From: JAIBBG01 sp046304755
GTDB lineage: Bacteria > Bacteroidota > Bacteroidia > Flavobacteriales_D > Sanyastnellaceae
Reading direction: 5' to 3'
NCBI GenBank assembly: GCA_046304755.1
Contig: JBKCDO010000053.1
Span: forward strand, 1 to 21,587
Length of the DNA stretch: 21,587 nucleotides
Shown: positions 7,201 to 14,662 of the stretch, piece after piece
Layout: the number at the start of each line of letters is the position of its first letter
How positions within the stretch are numbered: position 1 is the first letter of the stretch
Notes under the pieces: model-generated
The model's input: only the letters and a program-made list of their open reading frames with translations
Told to the model about the DNA's origin: nothing
The model's database searches: none
Made by a program: the position numbers and the translations under genes

Positions 7201-10200
7201 GAATGGTGTCGCTCAAAGTCATCGGTGTTCCGTTGGCATCGATGTTCAGGGTGTAAATGCCTTCTACCGAAGTGAAATTGAACAGCAGAGGTGTACTGTC
7301 GCCGATGCAAATTTCAGTGCTGCCCGTCATGACAACTTCGGGATACGGGTTCACCATCACCGTGTCGATATCGCTGGTGATAAGCGGACAGCCGCCCGTA
7401 TTGAACATGAGCTCGGCGTAGTAATACAGTTTGCCTACCGTGTTAGTTGAAGGCGTGTATGAATCCGAAGTAGCACCTGCAATAAGTGTGGTTACACCGT
7501 TGTCGATTTGATACCAGGCGTAATCGGGAGTTCCGGTGCCGTTGATAAAGGTGATGGCAATGGGATTGCTCGTTGCTTGATGACAATAATTCACAGAATC
7601 AGCAATGGTGGTGACGGTGGGTGTTGGCGCAATCACCAGTGTTGCTTGGTGCGATTGTGTTGCACATCCATCCACGTCTTGTGTGACGTTTGCGAAGTAA
7701 TTGAATGTTCCTGCAGGAGTATTCGCCGGAGTGTAGGTTGTCGATGGCGAGCTATTCAAGGCAGGATCAATCAGCGGATTTGCTCCTGCTTCATACCAAT
7801 AGGTTGATGCCGTTCCGGCACCACCCGTAATGATGATTTCAAAATCAGTAACCGCTGTTCCTTCGCAGATCGATTGCGTGAAATGAAGCGTATCTACCAC
7901 AGGGTCATCAACAATCTCCAGCATGACGTCATTGCCAATCAGCGGATCACATCCCTCCGTGGCGAAGGTGGCTTCACAGTAGTAATAATACTGTCCAATG
8001 GCCGACGGAATAACTGGTTCAAAGGTGGCTGATGTTGCGCCGGGAATGACCGTTCCGCCCGAATTGGTCGCGGTTGTATTTTCATACCATTGATAGCTGA
8101 CCTCGTTTGATCCACCATCATAAACGAACGCCCAAGGATTATTTGTTGTTCCGCCAATACAAGAAACGGTGTCTATTAAACCGGTTGGTTCGAAAGCATC
8201 TTCCCATACGATGACACGCGCCGTATCACTGATCAGTGACGAACATCCACCTTCACTGAGCATGATGATGACGCTATAGTAAAGCGTGTCGAGGCCGTTG
8301 AGAGCAGACGGTTGAAAGTTATCTGCAGTGGCATTGAGAATGGCTACGCTGTCACTGAGCAAAGAGTCTTGTGCAACATACCATTGATAAGTTGCCGCTC
8401 CACTGCCGTTGGTGTAAGCCACACTCATGGCATCGGGAATTCCTCCCGAGCAGATGACATCGCCTTCCGGTTGTGTGCTGATGTACGGTGCATCAGTGAA
8501 GGTGATTTGAACCGTATTGCTCTGCGCTGAACAGCCGGGTGAGGACTGTGTCAAGGCAACAGCATAGGTAAATGTTCCGATAGCAGTGTTGTCAGGAATC
8601 AACGTGGCAGTTGTGCCTGTGACAGGATTGCCGTTCATCGTCCACGCATAGCTGTTCGTTCCTGAACCACCGCTGACGACCGTTGTGAATGCATCAGGCG
8701 TCGCGTTCTGACAGAGTTGTTGATCAGCTGAAACAACGATGGTAGGATCATCCACAACGAGGACGTCAGTAGTTGCAGTCGTGGCATCATCGCATCCTAA
8801 TCCGTCAAATGCTACAACGGCGTAATAGAAATAATGGGCGTTACCTGTTGCGTTTGTGGAAAGGTTCGGCGGACTATAGGTCGATGTGGTTGCAACCAGG
8901 TTTCCACCGGTTGTCGAATTGGTAGTATTCGCATACCACGCGTAACTGATCGTGCCGGTTCCGCCAATGACAGTGGCTTCAAGTGAAGCAGCCGTACCGC
9001 CGGCACATACCGTGTCGAGTGCCAGTGGTTCAATCGAAATACTCGGGTCTTCTGCAATGGTCACGTTGGTGAGCGCTGTATAAATGCTGCCGCATCCTCC
9101 TGTGAGAAACATAATACGACCCATGTAGTAAAACTCACCGGCAACATTGGTTGGAGGGGTAAACGTGGGATTGGTTTCTAATGGAATGGGCAACGTGTCG
9201 AGCCCATTTCCGGTTGCAGAACTATACCATTGATAAGCGACTTGGGTTGATCCGTTTTGATAAGCAACGGTGAGATTCGTTGCGGTGCCCCCTTCGCACA
9301 CATCAAAGCCTGTTGGCGTTGTGGTGAATGAAGGCCCAACGGTAATCTCCACGTTGGCGATGTCACTCGTGGAGCTGCATCCTGGAGATTGTCCTGTGAT
9401 GATGCAACGGTAGTCTTTATCGCTGACTGTTGTATTGGGTGGTGTAAACGTGTCGGCCGTTTCACCTGCGATGTCGACAAACGTATTCGCACCGGCATTA
9501 GAACTCTGCCATTGATACGTGTATGTACCCGAGCCACCTGTAGCTGCGACCTCGAGATCCGTTACCGCTGCATTGGTGCACAGCGTCTGTTGTGGAAGCG
9601 GTTGTGTTGTTACGGCAGGATCGGCAATAACAGCGATGGTGTAAACATTCGAGAAAATCGAAGAACAACCGCCTCCGTCCAGCGCGATTTCACAGTAGTA
9701 GTAGTGATTCTGCAGGGCGGGGCCTGCCGTGTTAAAGGAGAGTGTGGGAGGTGTATAGTCAGCCGTTGGACCTGTATACACTTGTAATCCCCCTGATGTG
9801 GTCGGTGTGGTATTGGAATACCACGTGTAGGTCGGTGTGCCCGAGCCTCCTGAAAATGTTGGTGTAAGTGGTGCGGTAATTTGTCCACCATCACATACTT
9901 CAAAGTTCTGTACTAAAGGAATGTCGATCGCTGCACCGGCCGTGACGTTCACGGTCCAAACCTGCGTTGGTACTTGCGCACAGCCACCGGAGGTGAAAGA
10001 GAATACCGCATAGTAAAAAAAGTTTCCTTCGGCGTTGGTGGGCGGATCAAACGTTGTACTCGTTTCTCCTGTTATAATTGTTCCCCCTGAATTCGAAGCG
10101 CTTGTATTGCTATACCATTGAACATCGGCATTGGCCGTACCGCCGGAATAGGATGCAATGAAGTCGGTGATGTCTGCACCTACACAGACGTTTTGGGGTG

Positions 10201-13200
10201 AATACGTGCTGGTGATCGATGGTGCAGGATTTACTAAGACTTCTGCAATGACACTGGTGCCGGAGCAGCCGTTGTTGGCTTGTGTGACCGTGCAGAAGTA
10301 ATATTTGGTTCCGGCAGCAGAAACCACCGGCGTATAGGTGTTGCTGTTGCTGCCGACGGAGGCGGCTGAACTTCCGTCGCTATTGATAGTGCAACTCCAT
10401 TGATAGGAATAGGCAACGCCAGTCACGCCCGATGATGCATTGACCACAAGATCGGTTGGTGTTGTTCCGGCGCAGATGGTTTGTGTCAGGAGTGGATCGG
10501 AGACAATAGGATCGGCATTGATAGTGATTCCAACGACTGCGCTCTCATCACTTCCACACCCACTTCCGCTTGCAGTCATCTGCACTTTATAGTATTGAAT
10601 ACCGGCAGTGTTTTGTTGCGGAGGTGCATAGGAGGTCGCGTTATTGCCTGCGATGGGTGTGAAGGCGGTGTTGTTGTTGATGGCATTTCCCGCCGACCAC
10701 GTATAGGTGATGGTACCTGTGCCCCCGCTGGCAGTGGCCACGAGCGCGGAGGGAGTACCGCCCACACAAATCGCTTGCGGAGTGGTGGTAATGTCAATTT
10801 GCGGATCAGCGACAACAATTATATGCGCCAGGGAAGTTGAGAGTTGTCCGCATCCTCCAACGGAGAATGTTGTGGTAAGGAAATAATAAAGATCGGATGT
10901 TGTATTGGCCGTCGGCGTGTAGCTGATGGAAGTTTGATTGGTTATCGGAGTTGCACCAACTGTACTTGCTGTTGAATTACTGTACCATTGATAGGTGGCC
11001 GCGCCGGTATAGTTCTGCACAACAGGTGTAATGGCAGCCGGTGTTCCACCAACACACAGCGTTTGATCAGGAAGTGTGGCGGCATAGTTTGGACCCGCAT
11101 TTACCGTTACCGTGAACGGTGCGCTAGCCGGCGAATTACATCCGGATACTGCCTGTGTCGCGATAACCTGGTAGGTGATAATTCCTGTGGCTGATGTTGG
11201 CGGATCGAAGGTGCTCGAGGTAGCTCCTACGATATTGGTGAATGCACCTCCACCAACACTTTGTTGCCATTGGTAATTGATGGTTTGCGCCGGAACACCG
11301 CCTGTTGCCGTTGCCGATAAATCCGTCGCATTCGCACCTTGACAATACGTTGCAGAATCACCCGTGAAGGTCACTGCAGGCGGAGTGTATACATCGATGT
11401 GAACGAGCTCGCTGTTATCACTTGCACATCCCGATTGACTTACTTGTACGAAGTAATAAATATCTGTGGATGCGCTTGGAGGAAGGTAGGTGTCACTTGT
11501 TGCACCGTTGATGATTGTAGGACCGGCACCGGAGGGGAGATTACTGGAGTACCATTGATAGGTCGTGCCTGATCCTAGGCCATTGGTAACACTTGCAGTA
11601 AGTGCTGTTGGCGTTGCGCCTGTGCACAAAGTTTGTGTAGATGTTGTAATACCTGCAACAGGATTGGGCACCACATTCACGGTGAAATTTTCAGAGGGGA
11701 AATTGGAGCAGTTCGGTGTCGAAAAGGTAAGTACACAGTAGTAGTAGGTGGTAGTGGTAAGCCCTAATGGCGGGTCATAGCTGGCGTTGGTTGCGCCAGT
11801 GATGAGAACGCCCGCACCGGTTGCGGTCGTGCGTGAATACCACTGATAGGTTGGCGCTGCGGCTCCACCACCCGTGTAGGACACGGTCATAGGCCCGGGA
11901 TCGCCGCCGGTGCAAATGGTTTGAGGTGGTGATGGACTGTCAATATCAGGTGCCGGGAAGACAGTTACCTGCTGACTGCAGTTGGCAGAGCAATTCATGA
12001 TTGCGCCTGTACTCGGATTAATCGGAGAGACTTGCAGGTTGATTGTTCCAATGAGGTTTGCATTTGTGGCGTTCTCGAAAACAAAAGTCGGATTTTGTGA
12101 ATTAGCCGTGGACCCTGCAGCCAGATTATATGTCAATCCGGCCGGAGTTGTTACCGTCCATGCGTAATGCAAAGCGAGTGGTACACCGTTGCAAGTGGGG
12201 GGTACAGACGTGTTGTTAACGGTAACAGAAAGCGGGGAGCAACCGGATGCCGGCGAAATAGTGAAATTGCAGGTGGGTGGATTTACAACACAAACATCAT
12301 GTGTGAGGGTTTGAGTTTCCGGACATCCATTTTTTTCATTCAGTTCCATGGTGTAAATGCCCGGAGTAGAATACTGAATTGCAATAGGGTCGCTTCCCGA
12401 TGTCCATCCATTCCAATTAGCAGCATTGTTAGTAGATCCGAAGCTCCCTGAGCTAAGCGACCAACCGGCAGCGGGCGTTAATTCCCAGAAAAACTTGTGA
12501 TTCGAGTTACAGCTAGCCGCAGTTATAACCGCACCTGGATCGGAAGTATTATCATAGCTGACAACTTCTCCCACACAGGCATAATCTGTCGATGGATCAA
12601 AACTTACGGTTGGCGGTTCTGATGTGCGAATGGGCCCGGCTGAACCACTCGCCGAACCACAGGGATTCACCGCTTGAATGGATGCACCAAAGGCATTGTT
12701 TTCAGAAATGCTTCCGTTTTGGAATGTGCTCCCGCAGGAGGAGGTCGTGAACGTGTGCGTTATTTGAGTGGGGATGTTCGATTGATCGAACGTAAGTGGA
12801 TTCGATGGATCATCAGAGAAGGTGATGGTATAAATAGTACCCGGAATGTTCTGAGCAACACCGGAAATACCGAAGTCAAGGGTAAATGGCGAACAACCTT
12901 GTGCATTCGCAGGTGGTTGAATCAATGGTGAGGCCGGCTGATTTCCAACGAAGACGCTGACTTGGGAAGTCGTGGTGCATCCAGCCGTGGTAACACTGTA
13001 GGTAAGGTTGAATAGTCCCAAATCATATTCGTGTTCAATGGCGGCAGGCGTTCCCCAAGTGTCACTATTGGATGTGTAATTCGGTGTTGCGTCCCCCCAG
13101 TTAATCGTGTAGGAAGTTGCTGCGTTGAAATAGGAGGCAGGCAAACCGTTGGATACATATACAAAACCACTTGTTTCTCCAGGATTGGTGCAGTAAACCA

Positions 13201-13951
13201 GCCAATCGCTGCCATTAAAAGGTTGCAGGTTGCTACTGGCTATGGGAGCCGGAACGACTGTAACATCTATAGCGTCTGTAACAGAGCAACCACCGACACT
13301 GGCTGTTACGGTGTAAAGGCCTTGTGCATTCGTGGTTGCATTGGTAATGGGTGACGGGTTGATGGTGTTATTACTGTAACCATTCGGATGACTCCATGAA
13401 TAAGTGACAGTCGCACCGGCTGCATTTGCCACGCTCGAGTTTAGGTCGATGGATTGACCTTGACAAATCGTAATTGGGTTAGGGCTAGTGTTAGCAGTTG
13501 CGTTCACGCTAAAATTCGCAGGCATCACATTGACTTGCACGGTAGCTGTCTGTGTGCAACCCGCAGGTCCGCTAATGGTTACGTTATAAGCGGTAGAAAC
13601 GGTGGGACTTACCGTCGGGCTGGCTATATCGGCCGGCGTGGCATTGGCCCAGTTGTAAGTTGGATTATTACCAAATGAATTGCCCAGAACCATTCCTGTT
13701 CCCAAAGCTACCGATCCCCCTGAACAAATGGTGAATGGACCTCCGGCGGTAACTGTACACTGCGCCACGCTGTCAATCCCATACGCGGCAAAATAGTATA
13801 GGACCAAGCAAAAACGAAAGGAAGCAATCCCGCGTTGCAGGCTGCGCAAAAAAGACCTCAAGTAGAAAGGGAGGAGGTGCGTCAAGTTTTTCGTTTTCAG
13901 TTGCGTGTACAAGAATAGTGTTATGCCGTTAAATACACAAGTAATATTCAC
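4289..13951 (-). CDS. Giant multi-Ig/PKD surface protein with T9SS type B sorting domain
   Basis: A secreted or cell-surface protein of up to 3,220 residues. An N-terminal signal peptide (hydrophobic core about 45-58; probable cleavage near VAQ 62-64) is followed by about 33 beta-sandwich modules of about 95 residues: six mixed Ig/PKD-like, sixteen tandem Ig-like with an xICxGGxP start and a GGC near the end, two intermediate, and nine PKD-like (for example WDLGDG, WDFGDG). The last 94 residues form a gliding-motility-associated type B T9SS domain containing VPNAFTPNDDG. Such proteins cross the outer membrane by T9SS and often act as adhesins or matrix components; its ligand is unknown. No sprF/porP-type partner gene is adjacent. 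The start is uncertain: GTG 13951 is the longest frame, but an internal promoter-like sequence favours TTG 13885 (3,198 residues). No ATG occurs before residue 87. No catalytic domain is recognised. Confidence 0.93.
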   Translation of the reverse strand: MNITCVFNGITLFLYTQLKTKNLTHLLPFYLRSFLRSLQRGIASFRFCLVLYYFAAYGIDSVAQCTVTAGGPFTICSGGSVALGTGMVLGNSFGNNPTYNWANATPADIASPTVSPTVSTAYNVTISGPAGCTQTATVQVNVMPANFSVNATANTSPNPITICQGQSIDLNSSVANAAGATVTYSWSHPNGYSNNTINPSPITNATTNAQGLYTVTASVGGCSVTDAIDVTVVPAPIASSNLQPFNGSDWLVYCTNPGETSGFVYVSNGLPASYFNAATSYTINWGDATPNYTSNSDTWGTPAAIEHEYDLGLFNLTYSVTTAGCTTTSQVSVFVGNQPASPLIQPPANAQGCSPFTLDFGISGVAQNIPGTIYTITFSDDPSNPLTFDQSNIPTQITHTFTTSSCGSTFQNGSISENNAFGASIQAVNPCGSASGSAGPIRTSEPPTVSFDPSTDYACVGEVVSYDNTSDPGAVITAASCNSNHKFFWELTPAAGWSLSSGSFGSTNNAANWNGWTSGSDPIAIQYSTPGIYTMELNEKNGCPETQTLTHDVCVVNPPTCNFTISPASGCSPLSVTVNNTSVPPTCNGVPLALHYAWTVTTPAGLTYNLAAGSTANSQNPTFVFENATNANLIGTINLQVSPINPSTGAIMNCSANCSQQVTVFPAPDIDSPSPPQTICTGGDPGPMTVSYTGGGAAAPTYQWYSRTTATGAGVLITGATNASYDPPLGLTTTTYYYCVLTFSTPNCSNFPSENFTVNVVPNPVAGITTSTQTLCTGATPTALTASVTNGLGSGTTYQWYSSNLPSGAGPTIINGATSDTYLPPSASTDIYYFVQVSQSGCASDNSELVHIDVYTPPAVTFTGDSATYCQGANATDLSATATGGVPAQTINYQWQQSVGGGAFTNIVGATSSTFDPPTSATGIITYQVIATQAVSGCNSPASAPFTVTVNAGPNYAATLPDQTLCVGGTPAAITPVVQNYTGAATYQWYSNSTASTVGATPITNQTSISYTPTANTTSDLYYFLTTTFSVGGCGQLSTSLAHIIVVADPQIDITTTPQAICVGGTPSALVATASGGTGTITYTWSAGNAINNNTAFTPIAGNNATSYAPPQQNTAGIQYYKVQMTASGSGCGSDESAVVGITINADPIVSDPLLTQTICAGTTPTDLVVNASSGVTGVAYSYQWSCTINSDGSSAASVGSNSNTYTPVVSAAGTKYYFCTVTQANNGCSGTSVIAEVLVNPAPSITSTYSPQNVCVGADITDFIASYSGGTANADVQWYSNTSASNSGGTIITGETSTTFDPPTNAEGNFFYYAVFSFTSGGCAQVPTQVWTVNVTAGAAIDIPLVQNFEVCDGGQITAPLTPTFSGGSGTPTYTWYSNTTPTTSGGLQVYTGPTADYTPPTLSFNTAGPALQNHYYYCEIALDGGGCSSIFSNVYTIAVIADPAVTTQPLPQQTLCTNAAVTDLEVAATGGSGTYTYQWQSSNAGANTFVDIAGETADTFTPPNTTVSDKDYRCIITGQSPGCSSTSDIANVEITVGPSFTTTPTGFDVCEGGTATNLTVAYQNGSTQVAYQWYSSATGNGLDTLPIPLETNPTFTPPTNVAGEFYYMGRIMFLTGGCGSIYTALTNVTIAEDPSISIEPLALDTVCAGGTAASLEATVIGGTGTISYAWYANTTNSTTGGNLVATTSTYSPPNLSTNATGNAHYFYYAVVAFDGLGCDDATTATTDVLVVDDPTIVVSADQQLCQNATPDAFTTVVSGGSGTNSYAWTMNGNPVTGTTATLIPDNTAIGTFTYAVALTQSSPGCSAQSNTVQITFTDAPYISTQPEGDVICSGGIPDAMSVAYTNGSGAATYQWYVAQDSLLSDSVAILNATADNFQPSALNGLDTLYYSVIIMLSEGGCSSLISDTARVIVWEDAFEPTGLIDTVSCIGGTTNNPWAFVYDGGSNEVSYQWYENTTATNSGGTVIPGATSATFEPVIPSAIGQYYYYCEATFATEGCDPLIGNDVMLEIVDDPVVDTLHFTQSICEGTAVTDFEIIITGGAGTASTYWYEAGANPLIDPALNSSPSTTYTPANTPAGTFNYFANVTQDVDGCATQSHQATLVIAPTPTVTTIADSVNYCHQATSNPIAITFINGTGTPDYAWYQIDNGVTTLIAGATSDSYTPSTNTVGKLYYYAELMFNTGGCPLITSDIDTVMVNPYPEVVMTGSTEICIGDSTPLLFNFTSVEGIYTLNIDANGTPMTLSDTIQSTFEEMVYPTITTAYTLEEVYYTDHPECAVQPLDVANVIVHELPLLTMNDNAVCSGTTNVSMGVQAAPAGFPYAYDWTADIAQGFNPANATLANQSVNPPTVSGTDTTYHYTVEVTNTTTGCIQTDSAAITVHPLPSAGLDLDSIGCLNIPIPIANNATGVLGGSYQWLVDGALYSTLSSPADVVFTSIGFHNIEMTAITPFGCTDDTLAEIEIIIPPVAEFSATPDSGCAPVNVSITNISTGQYTTYDWSIDPFASLDVYDPPMLTYEQGDSIVSYYITLTVSNLCGVRVDRDTVKVFPTPVADIYASVADGCTPLSVDFYDNSTGLPDTYVWDLGDGTTTGLANPVDHIYYTDTLPSTYLIIATLTNECGTDIDSTTLTVYPNTLNPFFSVGNTFGCEPFSIQITDFVDTSITVTYSFGNGDYSGEYDPAYTYDEAGSYQLIQEITNGCATASDTVPIIVFETPEPVIELADDDGCVLSEIAFVGSSNTPGSFLWEMGDGAQYTELLTEHTYANPGVYTLTLSVDGPNGCTGQTTEEIEIHPLPTPAFSSPEQVGCTPFQICFTNASSGSVFYEWSFDDGNISADAEPCHEFENLTNQPVLHEVTMTAIDINLCRNSTSMNILVAPVPTSAFTLSAFESCYFPTSVEATNFSVDATGYNWYVDDVFISSNTNTELTFDAVGSYDVGLEAINAYGCTNLNEVEFNLNPLPELSFIADTTKGCVPLEVSFINTSNGANSFVWDFDHGAGSTTTNAKHTFTVPGVFDVSMIGVTQAGCSDTLEFDQLITVYPTPLALFTMEKDTTNVLQPIVRFTSESVGAFLHTWDFGDGTFAYAPTIDHWFTDYGFYPITLTVENQYGCTAQAVDNIVIEDIFLVYVPNAFTPNDDGSNEYFHPVINGKQFIRTYHFWITDRWGTVVYDSTDPNHAWVGNVRNGDYYAESGTYQWQLIINRTDTDNPYTAQGHVIVMR
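4292..4573 (-). other. Type B T9SS C-terminal sorting domain
   Basis: The last 94 codons of the giant gene. The domain opens with VYVPNAFTPNDDGSNEYF, continues with FWITDRWGTVVYDS and ends in GTYQWQLIINR and GHVIVMR. These are hallmarks of the gliding-motility-associated C-terminal (CHU_C type) domain that directs T9SS export in SprB-like proteins. Type B signals are processed differently from type A and typically depend on a SprF/PorP-like partner. Confidence 0.93.
4574..6790 (-). repeat. Nine PKD-like modules in the giant surface protein
   Basis: Nine consecutive modules of about 80 residues. Each has GCxPxxVxFxNxS early, a WxxGDG-type turn (clear in WDLGDG, WEMGDG, WDFGDG; degenerate as WSIDPF, WYVDD, WDFDHG elsewhere), then YxxxLTVxNxxGC and a proline-rich linker. 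PKD folds are extracellular beta sandwiches that act as spacers or protein/carbohydrate contacts. They form the membrane-proximal or sorting-domain-proximal stalk. Confidence 0.85.
7340..11938 (-). repeat. Sixteen tandem Ig-like modules in three-module super-repeats
   Basis: A 4,599-bp array coding for 16 Ig-like modules (mean 96 residues). Each has ICxGGxPxxL, then YxWY, a GATxxxYxPP turn, YYY and GC near the end, and finishes in a short DP or AP linker. Modules recur in order A-B-C: C modules read TQxxxGC, A modules FxxGGC, and B modules end in DP in three of the copies. Super-repeat starts (minus strand) are 11938, 11089, 10219, 9331, 8485 and 7618, giving periods of 849, 870, 888, 846 and 867 bp, all multiples of three. 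Confidence 0.85.
13910..13940 (-). promoter_or_regulatory. Possible promoter inside the longest frame of the giant gene
   Basis: On the minus strand: TTG (13940-13938), 20 nt, and TATTCTTG (13917-13910), one mismatch from TAnnTTTG. It would start transcription near 13905, after the GTG at 13951 but before the TTG at 13885. An A-rich stretch precedes that TTG, as is common at Bacteroidota start codons. Confidence 0.4.
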
Positions 13952-14013
13952 TTAATGTAAATACGCAAATAGGTTGAACGAAAAATTCAGGGGAGGGTTA
14001 CGGGTGGAAAAAA

Positions 14014-14493
14014 TTAATTCTTCCCGGCCGTCTTTTGGGCTTTCATCAGAGCGATGACTTCCTGTTGCTGCTGCGACTTTTGCATGTCGTGCTCAATCCA
14101 CTTGTTGAGCTGATTCACCAAATCCTTAATCTGGAGCTGCAATTCAGTGATGGTGCGGCTTTGCGATACAATCATCTCATACAGTTCCGATGAAGGTTGC
14201 GGTTCACGACCGGCGTGCTCGTAATCGTCGGACTGCGAGGCAATCTCGATGATCGAACTCAGGCTTTCACCCTGTTCATGCAAATACACCAATCGCAACA
14301 AATCCACACCCAGCAGCTTGTTGAACTGCATAATCATTCCCGGACGCATGCTGCCCGCCAGGATCCGCTGATTGAAGTTGGAAGGAGATGTATCCAACTC
14401 AAGAGCAACCTGGCGCTGCGACAGATTCTTCGCGTCTAGCAGGGCCATCACCACTTTACTGAACGCCTCTCTCTGCTTTGACTCCATTTTCAT
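14014..14493 (-). CDS. XRE-like helix-turn-helix protein with C-terminal coiled coil
   Basis: A 159-residue cytoplasmic DNA-binding protein. Residues about 1-60 form a Cro/CI-type helix-turn-helix (LSQRQVALELDTSPSNFNQRI), followed by a linker and a C-terminal helix with heptad-like Leu/Ile spacing (ITELQLQIKDLVNQLNKW) ending in a Gln-rich tail. The coiled coil probably dimerises it. The start at ATG 14493 is preferred over an upstream start at 14583 because a promoter-like CACATTTG (14506-14499) ends 5 nt before this ATG. The gene lies upstream of the giant gene on the same strand and is divergent from the O-antigen-ligase-like gene, so it might regulate itself or either neighbour; nothing proves this. 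No phage genes are nearby. Confidence 0.82.
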   Translation of the reverse strand: MKMESKQREAFSKVVMALLDAKNLSQRQVALELDTSPSNFNQRILAGSMRPGMIMQFNKLLGVDLLRLVYLHEQGESLSSIIEIASQSDDYEHAGREPQPSSELYEMIVSQSRTITELQLQIKDLVNQLNKWIEHDMQKSQQQQEVIALMKAQKTAGKN

Positions 14494-14498
14494 AACGG

Positions 14499-14506
14499 CA
14501 AATGTG
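14499..14506 (-). promoter_or_regulatory. Probable -7 box of the helix-turn-helix gene
   Basis: CACATTTG on the minus strand, one mismatch from TAnnTTTG, ends 5 nt before the ATG at 14493. A TTG lies 23 nt upstream of it. The same CATTTGCC core occurs in both tRNA promoters of this window. Confidence 0.45.
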
Positions 14507-14650
14507 GCGATAAATAATGATTTGGCTATCAATAATATGTGTTTAAAATTGACAAAAAGGGAATGTTTTATATATACGCCCAAGGAAGGAAATGCACAGA
14601 ATTGACACTAGACGATTGTCATTCAATCGGCAACACATTATTTGCCCACC

Positions 14651-14658
14651 TACATTTG
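14651..14658 (+). promoter_or_regulatory. -7 box of the O-antigen-ligase-like gene
   Basis: TACATTTG, an exact match, ends 4 nt before the ATG at 14663. No good -33 TTG occurs at 17-23 nt. It argues against the in-frame TTG at 14642, which lies upstream of the box. A 5-bp inverted repeat (TGACA 14603-14607, TGTCA 14617-14621) lies upstream and could be an operator. Confidence 0.5.
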
Positions 14659-14662
14659 CTCC

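Noticed and set aside
6914..7450. 178-codon plus-strand frame and several others across 4478-13678.
   Set aside because: Shadows of the giant gene; sequences are Cys/Arg/Ile-rich with no domain and no start signal.
13862..13879. Minus-strand CACCTCCTCCCTTTCTAC resembles the 3' end of 16S rRNA (anti-Shine-Dalgarno).
   Set aside because: It is coding sequence of the signal-peptide region, no other 16S sequence is present, and the similarity is short enough to be chance.
4289..13951. The repeat array as a possible assembly collapse or CRISPR-like repeat.
   Set aside because: Repeats are diverged at the nucleotide level, in frame and 280-890 bp long; the frame is open throughout, so this is protein-module repetition.
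14014..14493. Helix-turn-helix gene as a prophage repressor.
   Set aside because: No integrase, structural or lysis genes are in the window, and the C-terminal half is a coiled coil rather than a CI-type peptidase domain.
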